In this document: positions 35,099-44,923 of the stretch, one piece after another
Layout of the letters: each line of letters begins with the position of its first letter
How positions within the stretch are numbered: position 1 is the stretch's first letter
NCBI GenBank assembly: GCA_934183305.1
Contig: CAKPSF010000004.1
Span: 1 to 64,000, forward strand
DNA: 64,000 nt
Reading direction: 5' to 3'
Origin: an uncultured Clostridia bacterium
GTDB taxonomy: Bacteria; Bacillota; Clostridia; TANB77; CAG-508
Position numbers and translations under genes: made by a program
The notes under the pieces: generated by a model
The model's database searches: none
The model's input: the letters and a program-made list of their open reading frames with translations, nothing else
What the model was told of the DNA's origin: nothing

Positions 35099-35797
35099 TT
35101 ATATTAAACAAATAAATGCTAATATCATTATTTTTATAATATTCATACTTATTTGATAATAATTCATAAATGGTATTCCAAGTTTATTTACTCTTTCATA
35201 TTCTTTTAATAATTTTTGTTCTTCTTCTTTATTTAATAGCTTATTTTCTTCAATATATTCTTTTGCTATAAATGTTGCTTTTGTCATTGCCTCATTTTCT
35301 AAGCTATATCTTATTATATATTGTATTAGGCTTGCAAAAACAAAAGCTATTATAAATATATTTGTATAAGGTAATTTGTTTAATATCGCAAAAACACTTG
35401 TAATAATCCAAAATAATAAATAGATATTAGTAAATATGAAATTTGCCCATAATGTTACTTTATTTTGAGAAGCATGTATACATTCATGTGCAATGGTTTG
35501 AGGTTTCATATATTCTTCTTTGAATCTTCCAATTGTAATAGTATTATTAAATATTGTATACAAACAAGAACTATATTCCGGTTCTATATTTACTTTAACA
35601 TTTTTGCAATCCAGTTTTCTTAGTATATCTTCGCACATATCCTTTTCATTTACTTTGGATAATTTATCTGTAATATTACTTAAATCATCATTTGTTTTTA
35701 TATTAAGTTTCTTCAATTCTTTAAAGTTTATATTTAAAAATATTTTTAGTAAAATTAATGTTATTACACCTGTTAGTATTATTGATATTTCAAACAT
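35099..35797 (-). CDS. YugP-like membrane zinc metallopeptidase
   Basis: 232 residues. The zinc-site motif is HECIHASQ with His104, Glu105 and His108, the HExxHAxQ form of the YugP/Zn_peptidase_2 family. One hydrophobic segment precedes it (3-21) and further ones follow (about 118-160 and at the C-terminus). Such proteins are membrane-embedded peptidases of unknown substrate. It starts 70 bases after the YlbF-like gene. Confidence 0.8.
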   Translation of the reverse strand: MFEISIILTGVITLILLKIFLNINFKELKKLNIKTNDDLSNITDKLSKVNEKDMCEDILRKLDCKNVKVNIEPEYSSCLYTIFNNTITIGRFKEEYMKPQTIAHECIHASQNKVTLWANFIFTNIYLLFWIITSVFAILNKLPYTNIFIIAFVFASLIQYIIRYSLENEAMTKATFIAKEYIEENKLLNKEEEQKLLKEYERVNKLGIPFMNYYQISMNIIKIMILAFICLI

Positions 35798-35821
35798 GAT
35801 ATTCCTCCTATATAAAATTTA

Positions 35822-35853
35822 AGACAAGTATATAACTTAAAATAAACTTGTCT
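35822..35853 (-). terminator. Possible terminator after ylbF-like gene
   Basis: An 8-bp stem agacaagt/acttgtct with a long AT loop lies between the YlbF-like gene and the metallopeptidase. The T-rich stretch is interrupted, so function is uncertain. Confidence 0.35.
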
Positions 35854-35867
35854 ATAAATTTAATAAA

Positions 35868-36203
35868 CTATTCAATTATATCTTTTACTGCTTCCCCAAT
35901 TATTTTATTAACATCAGCAAGCAATATATTAAATTTAAACTCTGCATCAAAATATTCTTTTACATTTTCTTTTGATAAAAGTTCAGTATATACTTCTTGT
36001 AATTCTTTTTCCTTTTCTTTATTTGCTTCTAAGCCCTGCATTGCTGAAATTTGAACTTCATATCTTAATGTTTCAAATTTTTTAATTTTTTCATTAACCT
36101 CAGTATTTGTTTTTACTAACTCTTTATATTTTCTATAGTTTTTAAACTCATCTGAATATTTTATCTCTTGTGCCAATTTATTTGCAGTATCATATACGTT
36201 CAT
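35868..36203 (-). CDS. YlbF/YmcA family protein
   Basis: 111 residues, entirely helical, with the family layout: VYDTANKLAQEIKYSDEFKN, then a coil with NEKIKKFETLRYEVQ and a C-terminal FNILLADVNKIIGEAVKDII. In Bacillus, YlbF, YmcA and YaaT form a complex that acts with RNase Y on RNA processing and development. Which paralogue this is cannot be told from the sequence alone. Confidence 0.85.
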   Translation of the reverse strand: MNVYDTANKLAQEIKYSDEFKNYRKYKELVKTNTEVNEKIKKFETLRYEVQISAMQGLEANKEKEKELQEVYTELLSKENVKEYFDAEFKFNILLADVNKIIGEAVKDIIE

Positions 36204-36304
36204 TCTTTCCTCCTGATTTTCTTAGTAAATTTTAAGACTACAATTTGTATTTTGCAGAATTTTATACGCAACTTGACAACGCAAGATGAAGTTTTTCATT
36301 TATT

Positions 36305-37597
36305 TTAGGCGTATGCTTGACGTTTTCTAAATTCCAGCAACTTACTAACCTCTTTTTCTTCGCCTTTCATTTTTTTCACTTTAGATGCTTTTTCTTGTGC
36401 TATTTGTTTTGCTTGACGTGCAGCCATTGTTTCACAAATTGCTTTTTGGTATGCAAAATGCGTATCTTGTGCTATTTTAGTCCAATTATATAATTCTTTT
36501 ACTTTATTCTTTGCATTTTTTGAAATTTCATTACATAATTTATGGTCAAATAATAATGTTAATATTGAATCTGCTATTGAATTACTGTTTCCTGCATAGC
36601 TTTTCATTCCATTTACGCCATGTTCTACAATTTCATTTAAGCCACCAATATCTGAAACTACAATTGGATTTCCAGCAAGCATTCCTTCAAGTGCTACTAT
36701 TCCAAATGGTTCATAAGTACTTGGAAATACTGCTATATCAGCACATTTATATAATTTACATAACGATTTGTGATCCATATAGCCTGTAAAATATACTTTA
36801 TTCCCTAGTCCTAAATATTCAACTTCAGATTTTAGTTCGTCAATCATTCCGCCTTTTCCAGCAATTATAAGTTTTGCGTCATGATAGTTTTGTAGTATTT
36901 TAGGCATCGCTCCAATTAAATATTGGACACCCTTTTCATAAACAAGTCTTCCTGCATAAAGTATTATTTTTTCATTATCTGATGCATAATTTCTTCTAAA
37001 ATCATAATCTCTTTCGATTCCACTATACATTGTTAAGTTTACACCATTAGGTATTACATTTATTTTTTCAAATGGCAAACCAAAGTTTCTTTGCAATTCA
37101 CATTTCATGTAATTACTGTTAACAATTACCTCGTTTGCTTCATATGTAAGCATCCATTCTGTATCGTTTATATATCTTTGAGTTTCATCATGTATACCAC
37201 TATTTCTTCCAGCTTCAGTTGCATGAATTGTTGCAACTATTGGAATATCATATGAATTTTTTAATGATTTTGCGGCATATGCAACTAACCAATCATGAGC
37301 ATGTATAACATCAAATTTTCCTTCTTTGTTTATTATCTCATTTGCTTTAGCTAATAAATTAAAGTTCATTTGCATAATCCAATCAATAAAATTATTTGGA
37401 TTTATCATGTAGTTATCTACTCTATATACTTTAACGCCTTTATCATCTTCAAAGTATGGTAAATTTCCTTCTCTATATGTAATTACAGTAACTTCGTGTC
37501 CATCTTTTATTAATCTTTTTGATAAATCATGGACAACTCTAGCAATTCCCCCAACAATTCTTGGTGGATATTCCCATGTTAGCATTAGTATTTTCAT
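36305..37597 (-). CDS. GT4 glycosyltransferase, glycogen/starch synthase-like
   Basis: 430 residues in the GT-B fold. The N-terminal part has GGIARVVHDLSKRLI and FDVIHAHDWL; the C-terminal nucleotide-binding part has ILYAGRLVYEKGVQYLI and the E-x7-E region EPFGIVALEGMLAGNPIV. A basic helical tail ends the protein. It could make glycogen-like glucan or build a lipid-linked glycan; UDP-sugar genes nearby suit either. It is separated from the galE operon by a strong terminator. Confidence 0.8.
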   Translation of the reverse strand: MKILMLTWEYPPRIVGGIARVVHDLSKRLIKDGHEVTVITYREGNLPYFEDDKGVKVYRVDNYMINPNNFIDWIMQMNFNLLAKANEIINKEGKFDVIHAHDWLVAYAAKSLKNSYDIPIVATIHATEAGRNSGIHDETQRYINDTEWMLTYEANEVIVNSNYMKCELQRNFGLPFEKINVIPNGVNLTMYSGIERDYDFRRNYASDNEKIILYAGRLVYEKGVQYLIGAMPKILQNYHDAKLIIAGKGGMIDELKSEVEYLGLGNKVYFTGYMDHKSLCKLYKCADIAVFPSTYEPFGIVALEGMLAGNPIVVSDIGGLNEIVEHGVNGMKSYAGNSNSIADSILTLLFDHKLCNEISKNAKNKVKELYNWTKIAQDTHFAYQKAICETMAARQAKQIAQEKASKVKKMKGEEKEVSKLLEFRKRQAYA

Positions 37598-37700
37598 TTA
37601 ACAAATGCTCCTTTCAAACCTTCTTTTGTTATCTAATATATTCTATACAAAATGAATTAAAAAGTAAATATAAAAATGCAAAATTTTGTAAAATTTTTTC

Positions 37701-37740
37701 AAAATATAAAGAACAAAGTAATCTTTGTTCTTTATATTTT
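37701..37740 (-). terminator. Terminator of the teichoic-acid/galE operon
   Basis: An ~18-bp perfect stem aaaatataaagaacaaag and its complement, loop of about 4 bases, followed by TTT on the minus strand. It begins a few bases after the galE stop codon. Confidence 0.85.
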
Positions 37741-37742
37741 AT

Positions 37743-38747
37743 CTATTTATTATTTTTTATATAATTCCATGAATCTCTGCACATATCTTCTAGCGTCTTC
37801 TTAGTTTTCCAGTTTAATTCTTTTTCAGCTTTTGTTGCATCTGCATATGTTGTAGCTAAATCTCCTGCTCTCCTTGATACAATTTTGTATGGAATCTTTA
37901 CATTATTAACTTTTTCAAATGTATTTATCATTTCAAGTACGCTATGTCCAATCCCACTTCCTAAATTATATACATAAACTCCTGTTTTTTCTTTCTTAAG
38001 TTTTTCTAAGGCTTTTATATGTCCTTCTGCTAAGTCAACAACATGAATATAATCCCTTACACCTGTACCATCTGGAGTATCGTAATCATTTCCGAATACT
38101 GATAATTCTTTTAGCTCTCCTACTGCAACTTTTTGTATATATGGCATTAAATTATTAGGTATTCCATTTGGATTATCTCCTATTAAGTGGCTTTCATGTG
38201 CTCCAACAGGGTTAAAATATCTAAGTATATAAATTTTCCAATCATTATCTGAAAAATATACATCCTCCAATATTTTTTCTATAATAGCTTTTGTTGTACC
38301 ATATGGATTAGTAGTTTTTCCTCTTCCCATTTCTTCAACATATTTATATGACTTTTGTTCCCCATAAACCGTAGCAGACGAACTAAACACAATATTTTTG
38401 CAGTTATGTTTTCTCATAACCTTTAAAAGGACTAATGTTCCAGAAATGTTGTTATAATAATATTCTAATGGTTTAGCCACTGATTCCCCAACTGCTTTTA
38501 GCCCTGCAAAGTGAATAACAGATTCAATATTATTCTCTTCAAAAACTTTATTAAGTTTTTCTTCATCTAATATGTCCACTTCATAAAACTTAAAATCTTT
38601 TTTAGTAATTTCTTTGATTCTTTCAAGAACTGTTGGACTGCTATTTATAAAATTGTCTACAATTACAACTTCTTCGTTATTTTTTAATAGTTCAACAACT
38701 GTATGACTTCCAATATATCCTGTACCACCTGTTACTAAAATACTCAT
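37743..38747 (-). CDS. galE: UDP-glucose 4-epimerase
   Basis: 334 residues, an extended short-chain dehydrogenase: Rossmann motif GGTGYIG (7-13), FAGLKAVGES, the catalytic YGTTK and YFNPVGAH. It interconverts UDP-glucose and UDP-galactose (possibly the N-acetyl forms). It starts 3 bases after the UDP-sugar pyrophosphorylase gene, so the pair probably makes and epimerises the donor for the wall polymer. Confidence 0.93.
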   Translation of the reverse strand: MSILVTGGTGYIGSHTVVELLKNNEEVVIVDNFINSSPTVLERIKEITKKDFKFYEVDILDEEKLNKVFEENNIESVIHFAGLKAVGESVAKPLEYYYNNISGTLVLLKVMRKHNCKNIVFSSSATVYGEQKSYKYVEEMGRGKTTNPYGTTKAIIEKILEDVYFSDNDWKIYILRYFNPVGAHESHLIGDNPNGIPNNLMPYIQKVAVGELKELSVFGNDYDTPDGTGVRDYIHVVDLAEGHIKALEKLKKEKTGVYVYNLGSGIGHSVLEMINTFEKVNNVKIPYKIVSRRAGDLATTYADATKAEKELNWKTKKTLEDMCRDSWNYIKNNK

Positions 38748-38749
38748 TT

Positions 38750-39997
38750 TTACACTCTCCTTTGTATATAATTATTATATAGTTCTATTGCTGTTTTTGG
38801 ACTATCCACCCCTTCAGCATTTTTTACTGGTGCAAAGTCTTCTTCTCTTTTTCCTCTTAGAATTGCTATATTATCAAAATATTTCCATGAATCGAATATA
38901 AATGTTTCAAACTTATATGCATTAGGTTTTTCAGGTTTTATCAAATTACAATTTTCATCTAAGTAGGGTGCTTTTTTATGTGCAATATGATATGGTAGCT
39001 TTTTATTAGATAATTTTTTTAACGCATTCATACTAAACAAATTGCACATTATATGCGATTCACCATATTTTAGCTCTCCATTATCATTTCTTGCATTTTT
39101 CATTTCATCAGACATTTCAGAATACTCAATTACTCTGATTTCGTTATCTTTTTTACATATTACTCCAACCTTTTCGTCTGGTGAATTTCTTAAAATGGAT
39201 TTTGTAGCAATTTCAACATTACTCATCTCTGCAAGTCCAATTAGTATTGGATCAGCAATTTTCAACAAAATATTATCTATTGAACTTATAAATACCCATT
39301 TAATATTTTTCTTTTCCATATCATCAATGATTTCTTTTTGATACATCGAATTAAATATTCCACCATTTCCATCAGCTGCTTCTTTAATAATTTTATTTTG
39401 TTCAACTATTAATTTTTTATTTTCAGTTATTAAAGGTAAATTATTTTGTTCAAAAAATTTCACAAATTCCTTCGGATAATCAAAATAATTATGTTCTTCA
39501 AAGAACTCTTTAATTTGTTCGTTATTTTCTTTACTAGTCATTATGTACCAAGGAATTATATTATTATATTTCTTATTCTCCGCTTTTAATTTATCAGCTA
39601 ATATTTCAAATAAATATTTGGGTTCAGGTTGAATATCTATTTTGAAAGTTCCTTTAGGTTTATCATACCCAAGTCTTGTTCCTTGTCCGCCAGACATTGT
39701 AACTAAAGCATATTGATTATTTTTTAATGTTTTTTCTCCTGCTGAGTAATATTTTTTTAATTCTTCAGTTGATAAATGGTCTGTATTTAGAGCCTCAATT
39801 TCTTGGACATTACTTGAATCAACTTTTGCCTTATTATTAAGTTCATTATACAAGTTATCTATTTGTTCAAGATCTAGTCTATCAATTTGTGCATAAATTT
39901 TTTCTTTTTCTGTATCTGTAAAGTTTTTACATAAATCTATAATATGTTCTTGATTATAGTATTCTAATTTTTTATTTATATCTGAAAATTTGTCCAT
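38750..39997 (-). CDS. UDPGP-type UDP-sugar pyrophosphorylase
   Basis: 415 residues. The nucleotide-binding loop is MSGGQGTRLGYDKPKG, followed by PWYIMTSKENN and a Q-rich substrate region. The family includes eukaryotic-type UDP-glucose and UDP-N-acetylglucosamine pyrophosphorylases; it is unrelated in sequence to bacterial GalU. Lengths and motifs lean toward UDP-GlcNAc (or UDP-GalNAc) pyrophosphorylase, but the substrate is not certain. It lies between tagH and galE. Confidence 0.85.
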   Translation of the reverse strand: MDKFSDINKKLEYYNQEHIIDLCKNFTDTEKEKIYAQIDRLDLEQIDNLYNELNNKAKVDSSNVQEIEALNTDHLSTEELKKYYSAGEKTLKNNQYALVTMSGGQGTRLGYDKPKGTFKIDIQPEPKYLFEILADKLKAENKKYNNIIPWYIMTSKENNEQIKEFFEEHNYFDYPKEFVKFFEQNNLPLITENKKLIVEQNKIIKEAADGNGGIFNSMYQKEIIDDMEKKNIKWVFISSIDNILLKIADPILIGLAEMSNVEIATKSILRNSPDEKVGVICKKDNEIRVIEYSEMSDEMKNARNDNGELKYGESHIMCNLFSMNALKKLSNKKLPYHIAHKKAPYLDENCNLIKPEKPNAYKFETFIFDSWKYFDNIAILRGKREEDFAPVKNAEGVDSPKTAIELYNNYIQRRV

Positions 39998-40001
39998 ATC
40001 T

Positions 40002-40736
40002 TTATCCTTTTATTGTGTCAGTATATACTTGCATAGCTTCATCTATATCGCCATCAAATATTAAATTTCCTGTTTGCATTACCATGCCTCTTTTGCAGAA
40101 ATCTTTAGCAGTTTTTGTTGCATGAGTAACATATAATAATGTTATGTTTTCATTATTTAATAGTTCATTAATCTTTTTAATACATTTTCTTCTAAACTCT
40201 TCGTCACCAACGCTTAAAGCTTCATCAACAATTAATATTTCAGGTTCAACGTTTACATTTATAGAAAATCCAAGTCTAGCTTTCATACCGCTCGAATAAG
40301 TTCTAACTGGTTGGTCAATATATTCTTCCAGTTCAGCGAAATTAACAATTGTACCTTCTAACTTTTCTATTTCTTCATTAGCTAATCCTAATATTTGGCC
40401 TTTTAAATAAATATTTTCTCTTCCAGTAAACTCTGGGTCGAAACCAGATGTTAATTCCAAAAGTGCACTTACTCTTCCATTAATAATAATATCTCCACTT
40501 GTTGGATATGCTACTTCAGTAATCATTTTTAATATTGTAGATTTGCCAGCACCATTTTTCCCAAACAAGGCAACAGATTCTCCTTTTTTTATTACGAATG
40601 ATACATTGTTTACTGCTTTTTTAGGTCTATATGGTGTCTTTTTAAAAAATATAGCTTTAAATCTTTGCTTATCATTTTTATATAATTTATATGTCTTACA
40701 TACATTTTTAAATTCTATTGCAATATCTTTATCCAT
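40002..40736 (-). CDS. tagH: Wall teichoic acid export ATPase TagH
   Basis: 244 residues, an ABC ATPase of the polysaccharide/teichoic-acid export group. Walker A GKNGAGKST (59-67), signature YSSGMKARLGF, Walker B ILIVDEALS with the following H-loop VTHATK. It lacks the long C-terminal domain of B. subtilis TagH, as in shorter relatives. It pairs with the tagG permease 26 bases upstream. Confidence 0.9.
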   Translation of the reverse strand: MDKDIAIEFKNVCKTYKLYKNDKQRFKAIFFKKTPYRPKKAVNNVSFVIKKGESVALFGKNGAGKSTILKMITEVAYPTSGDIIINGRVSALLELTSGFDPEFTGRENIYLKGQILGLANEEIEKLEGTIVNFAELEEYIDQPVRTYSSGMKARLGFSINVNVEPEILIVDEALSVGDEEFRRKCIKKINELLNNENITLLYVTHATKTAKDFCKRGMVMQTGNLIFDGDIDEAMQVYTDTIKG

Positions 40737-40761
40737 AATTTAACTCTCCTACATTACTTAA

Positions 40762-41568
40762 TTAAAGTACGTCTGGAATCTCCTTTCTAAGTTTTTTATA
40801 AACTCTAACTGCAAACACAAGTAATATTAGAGTTACAACTATAAAACACAATAATGTTTTTGGTTGTTCCCAGAACCAAACTTTATTTATAAAGCAGTTT
40901 CTAAATCCTGTTACAAGATATGTTACTGGATTAATTTTCAATACTCTTTTTAACATTGCATTTTTTACAGTAGATGGATCCCATAAAATTCCTGACAACC
41001 AGAATACTGCAGTAATAAACGCTTTTACCAAATTGCTATAATCTTTACTAATTGCTGCAAGTGGCCCTGAAAATAAACTCCAAATATTAAAGAATATAAA
41101 TGTAAGTATCATATAGAAAGGTAATTGTAATAAGTATACATCTGGCACATAGCCAAATAATCTAAATATAATTATAACAATATAAATCAGCATTGCATGT
41201 ATAATAAATTTTGATATATTAACAAATGTTGGTATTGTAGATACAGGGAATTTCATCTTTGTAACTAAATAACTATATCTTCTTATACAATCTGTTCCTC
41301 CTGTAATCATTTCACTCATATAAAACCATGGTACAACACCAGCAATAAGCCATAGTAAATATGGATAGCCTTTAACAGTACTATTCGCTCTTAATCCAAT
41401 TGCAAATGCAAACCAGTATACAAATATTGTTACTATTGGTTTAATTATCGCCCAAGCCCATCCTAGTGCTGCTCCTCTGTATGTTTTAACTAAGTCTGCT
41501 TTAGCCATTTTAAATATTTGCTTTCTATATTCAATATGTTCTTTTAATATCTGTAATAACATTTTCAT
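40762..41568 (-). CDS. tagG: Wall teichoic acid export permease TagG
   Basis: 268 residues, an ABC-2-type permease with six membrane helices and a conserved RGAALGWAWAIIKPIVTIFVYW segment near the N-terminus. With TagH it exports the lipid-linked polymer to the outer face. It lies between the beta-propeller gene and tagH. Confidence 0.9.
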   Translation of the reverse strand: MKMLLQILKEHIEYRKQIFKMAKADLVKTYRGAALGWAWAIIKPIVTIFVYWFAFAIGLRANSTVKGYPYLLWLIAGVVPWFYMSEMITGGTDCIRRYSYLVTKMKFPVSTIPTFVNISKFIIHAMLIYIVIIIFRLFGYVPDVYLLQLPFYMILTFIFFNIWSLFSGPLAAISKDYSNLVKAFITAVFWLSGILWDPSTVKNAMLKRVLKINPVTYLVTGFRNCFINKVWFWEQPKTLLCFIVVTLILLVFAVRVYKKLRKEIPDVL

Positions 41569-41589
41569 ATTTTTCTTCCTCTTTAAAAC

Positions 41590-42615
41590 TTATCTTATTT
41601 CTTCAAGTAATTTATTTACTTCTTTTTCATTTTTAAAATTTGTATTCACATTATGTAAGTCGAAAATATTTTCTCCATAAACAAATCCTATACCATGATT
41701 ATAGCTTTTAGATGTTCCTCCGTAATAAACATAGTATTTGCCATTTTCATATATAAAACTACTTCTATAAATCCCTTTATTATCCCAGTTAGTAGTTTTT
41801 ACAGAAGGTTTTAAAATTGTCTTTGCAATAGCCCAATTAATTCCATCTGTTGAACTTGTGTAATATAAATTCATATCATTCCTATTGGCCCATTTATCAT
41901 AACCAACAACAAGCATTTCATATTTATCTCTAGTATGTATTACATCTAAATGCCATGTTTTTAAATTCTTCTCATATTTAATTTCAATTATATTTTTATC
42001 ATTCCAAACAATTCCATCATTTGATACTGCAAATGTTACTATATTTCCTGCATCTACATACCACATTTTATATATTCCATTTTCATAAAGAATTGCAGGA
42101 CTAATATAATCTTTTTTATCTCTACTGTCTGAAACGGCTGTAGCAATTTTATTATACCAATTTACTCCATCTTTTGTTTCTTCTCTATAAATATATACTT
42201 TGTCTGCAATATCATCAACATATCTCCAATAGCAATACATTGTATTTGTATCGTTGTTATATACAATATGTGAATCAGAATTATATTTTTTACCAGCTAT
42301 TGTTTCTTCAGGCGTATCAAGTGGATTTACTTTATCTCCAGGTGCACTCCAGTTTATAAGATCATTACTTACGGCAATATGCGGATTTTCTTTAGAATCC
42401 GTTCCTTTTGGATAAGGCGTGTAACTTAACCAATATTTATAGCCATTCCATTTCTCAGAAAAAGCTAAAACCTTAGGATGATATGCTTCTATATCTCCAT
42501 AAGAACTAACTATATTTAGTCTGTACTTAGAATTATTGCTTTTAGGTGGTATAAAACATAATGCAAAAATAACAATAAGTACAACCGCAATGGCAATTTT
42601 CTTTTTCTTATTCAT
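41590..42615 (-). CDS. Membrane-anchored beta-propeller, GH43/GH32-like
   Basis: 341 residues. Residues 6-22 form a signal anchor or signal peptide; the rest shows repeated blades with Trp/Tyr-rich motifs (YKYWLSYTPYP, DGVNWYNK, DGIVWND, DGINWAIAK). The repeated SxDGxxW pattern is that of five-bladed glycoside hydrolases (GH43, GH32) and related proteins. Catalytic residues could not be assigned with confidence. Inside the teichoic-acid operon, it could trim or bind the exported polymer outside the cell. Its start overlaps the preceding gene by 8 bases. Confidence 0.65.
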   Translation of the reverse strand: MNKKKKIAIAVVLIVIFALCFIPPKSNNSKYRLNIVSSYGDIEAYHPKVLAFSEKWNGYKYWLSYTPYPKGTDSKENPHIAVSNDLINWSAPGDKVNPLDTPEETIAGKKYNSDSHIVYNNDTNTMYCYWRYVDDIADKVYIYREETKDGVNWYNKIATAVSDSRDKKDYISPAILYENGIYKMWYVDAGNIVTFAVSNDGIVWNDKNIIEIKYEKNLKTWHLDVIHTRDKYEMLVVGYDKWANRNDMNLYYTSSTDGINWAIAKTILKPSVKTTNWDNKGIYRSSFIYENGKYYVYYGGTSKSYNHGIGFVYGENIFDLHNVNTNFKNEKEVNKLLEEIR

Positions 42616-44887
42616 TTTTATTATCCCCCTTGTCGCTGATATAATTTATAAATTTATCAGCTATAACCTCTCTTGAATATTTTGAATACATTATATCATA
42701 ATTTTTTTGTAATATATCTATTCCAATATTATTTAAATTTTTAATTTTTTCTAGTAAATCTTCATATGAGTTTATATATGAATATGGAATTTCTTTAAAT
42801 ACTTCATTTGAGCCTTGATTTTTCATTCCAAATATCATTTTTCCATTAAATATTGCTTCTAAATATGTCATGCCAAATGAGTGATTTAACGAAAAATCTG
42901 TAACCAAATCATATTTTTCTAATTCTTCTTTAATATTAACTGCTAAACCTTCATACTTAATATAAGAAGTTAATTTTTCTTTCTCGATTCTCTCTAAAAA
43001 TTCTTCTAAATAATCTCCTATACCGTATACGTGAATTGTTAACATATTAAATTTATTTTGCTTCATAAACTTAGCAAAACCAATTAAATTATCAATGTCT
43101 TTGACTCTATCCTTAGAAACTCTTAACATATATGCAGAATGATATTTGTTTTTCTTTTTTATAGGTTTTATTTCGTCTCTTGTAATCATTTTTGAGCTTT
43201 CAATACAATTGCTAATAATTTCGTATTCATTATAATTATCATAATTTGCTTTATCTTTATATTGTTCTTGTCCACCCTTAGTTATAAATACAGCTTTTTC
43301 AATTGTAGTTTGTTTAAGCTTATCTAATAAACCAACAAATTGTTGTTGTAAAACATTATAAAATGTATGAAAAAAGTATACTTTATTTTCAATATTTTTA
43401 GATGGAGCATCTTTTAAAAATAGATGTAATGTTTCTCTAGTTGAAACAACAGTCTTACTTTTTATACTTTTTAATTTTCTTTTTAACGCAAACCCAACAT
43501 AAGGAATTAAGTATTTCTTATTGCTATCATATTTTAAATACCCATAATGCATAGGGTTTAAAATTAATAACCTTTTAATAATGAATTGTAAATTATTTTT
43601 TCTTGCATAATAAAAAGCAGTTGCATTTAACCCATAAGGATGTTTTCCTTTTCTAACAGTCTTTTTTAAAGATATAAGCTTTACAAGGTATTTTTTTTCT
43701 AACAGTCCTTCTGCCAATGCTAAGGTTGCAGAAACCGTTCCTCCTGTTCCAAAAAAATTATATCCTAAAAAAGTTATTTCATTTTTTTGAATATTAGCAA
43801 ATTCATCATATATCTTCTCAATATATTTTCCGCTCTTTATATATTTGAAATCTATATTTTCAGGCAATTTATTTCTAAAAAAGTTATTTATTTTATTGTT
43901 ATTATTTTTTAACTCTGTTACAAGTTTTGTAGGAGTCTTAATAGAATACTCTTTCATTTCTTTTAAGTAATAAAAGTCTCTAGTTTTTGAGTAATCTTTT
44001 ATATCTGGTTGATATAGAAAAACTGGTTTTCCTAGCAATGTAAAATCAAATGCAATAGATGAATAATCGGTTATTAATATGTCATTTTTAGCAACTTCAT
44101 CCATTACATCAATATCTTTAGGTGTAACAATTTCTATATTATCATCTTTAAGTTTGTTAGTTATATAGTCAATTTTATTTTTATCAAAGAATTGATGTAA
44201 GCATATCTTCAATTTGTAATTTTCATTTTTCAAAAATTCATTCATTTTATAATTATTTACAACTTTTTTAATATTGTCTATGAACTTTTTAGTTTCTACA
44301 TTATCTCCAAAGTACTCCCTCCAAGTTATAAACCATAAAATGCTTTTTTTAGTTCTTTCTTGTTTCTTAAATTCTTCGTATCTATTAACCAACTCTTTAT
44401 ATCTCGGATGAAATTCCGCATAATATAATTGATAATCTTTAAATCCATTTTCTTCTTTTAGTATATCTTTTATATATCTATTATAATAAAAGAATCTAAA
44501 CATATTATTGTTGTAACTATCGCCTTTATATCCTATCTTTTTTATTGCTAAAGTACCATGCTGTAAATATATTACAGGAACTTTAATTCCTCTTTTAATA
44601 AAATATCTTGTTGGTTCAACATCTTTATAGCTTAATGTTACATATAGCATATTTGCATTATTATATAATATATGATGTTTTATTGTATCTTTCCAAACAA
44701 TATATTTTTTTGCTTTATTATTTAATTTTTTATAAACTTTCATATTCTTTTTATTTTTGCGCATAACAAAATATTTTTCAATTTCATCATCTCTCTCAAC
44801 AATTTGTTGCCAAAAATAAAAAGAATTGTTATTTGCAGTATTTCCTAAATTTTCTCCAAAAAGCCATATGAATTTACTTTTTTCCAT
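42608..44887 (-). CDS. CDP-glycerol transferase-GT4 fusion
   Basis: 759 residues in two domains. Residues 1-360 match CDP-glycerol:poly(glycerophosphate) glycerophosphotransferases (VIYLQHGT, ILITDYSSIAFDFTLLGKPV). Residues 370-759 match a GT4 glycosyltransferase (NFFGTGGTVSATLALAEGLL, YEGLAVNIKEELEKYDLVTD). The joint suggests one protein that extends the glycerol-phosphate chain and adds sugar, though each reaction is inferred. It lies after tagD and before the beta-propeller gene. Confidence 0.85.
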   Translation of the reverse strand: MEKSKFIWLFGENLGNTANNNSFYFWQQIVERDDEIEKYFVMRKNKKNMKVYKKLNNKAKKYIVWKDTIKHHILYNNANMLYVTLSYKDVEPTRYFIKRGIKVPVIYLQHGTLAIKKIGYKGDSYNNNMFRFFYYNRYIKDILKEENGFKDYQLYYAEFHPRYKELVNRYEEFKKQERTKKSILWFITWREYFGDNVETKKFIDNIKKVVNNYKMNEFLKNENYKLKICLHQFFDKNKIDYITNKLKDDNIEIVTPKDIDVMDEVAKNDILITDYSSIAFDFTLLGKPVFLYQPDIKDYSKTRDFYYLKEMKEYSIKTPTKLVTELKNNNNKINNFFRNKLPENIDFKYIKSGKYIEKIYDEFANIQKNEITFLGYNFFGTGGTVSATLALAEGLLEKKYLVKLISLKKTVRKGKHPYGLNATAFYYARKNNLQFIIKRLLILNPMHYGYLKYDSNKKYLIPYVGFALKRKLKSIKSKTVVSTRETLHLFLKDAPSKNIENKVYFFHTFYNVLQQQFVGLLDKLKQTTIEKAVFITKGGQEQYKDKANYDNYNEYEIISNCIESSKMITRDEIKPIKKKNKYHSAYMLRVSKDRVKDIDNLIGFAKFMKQNKFNMLTIHVYGIGDYLEEFLERIEKEKLTSYIKYEGLAVNIKEELEKYDLVTDFSLNHSFGMTYLEAIFNGKMIFGMKNQGSNEVFKEIPYSYINSYEDLLEKIKNLNNIGIDILQKNYDIMYSKYSREVIADKFINYISDKGDNKNE

Positions 44888-44923
44888 TTTAAATAAAATC
44901 TCCTAAGTCAAATTTAATATTTC

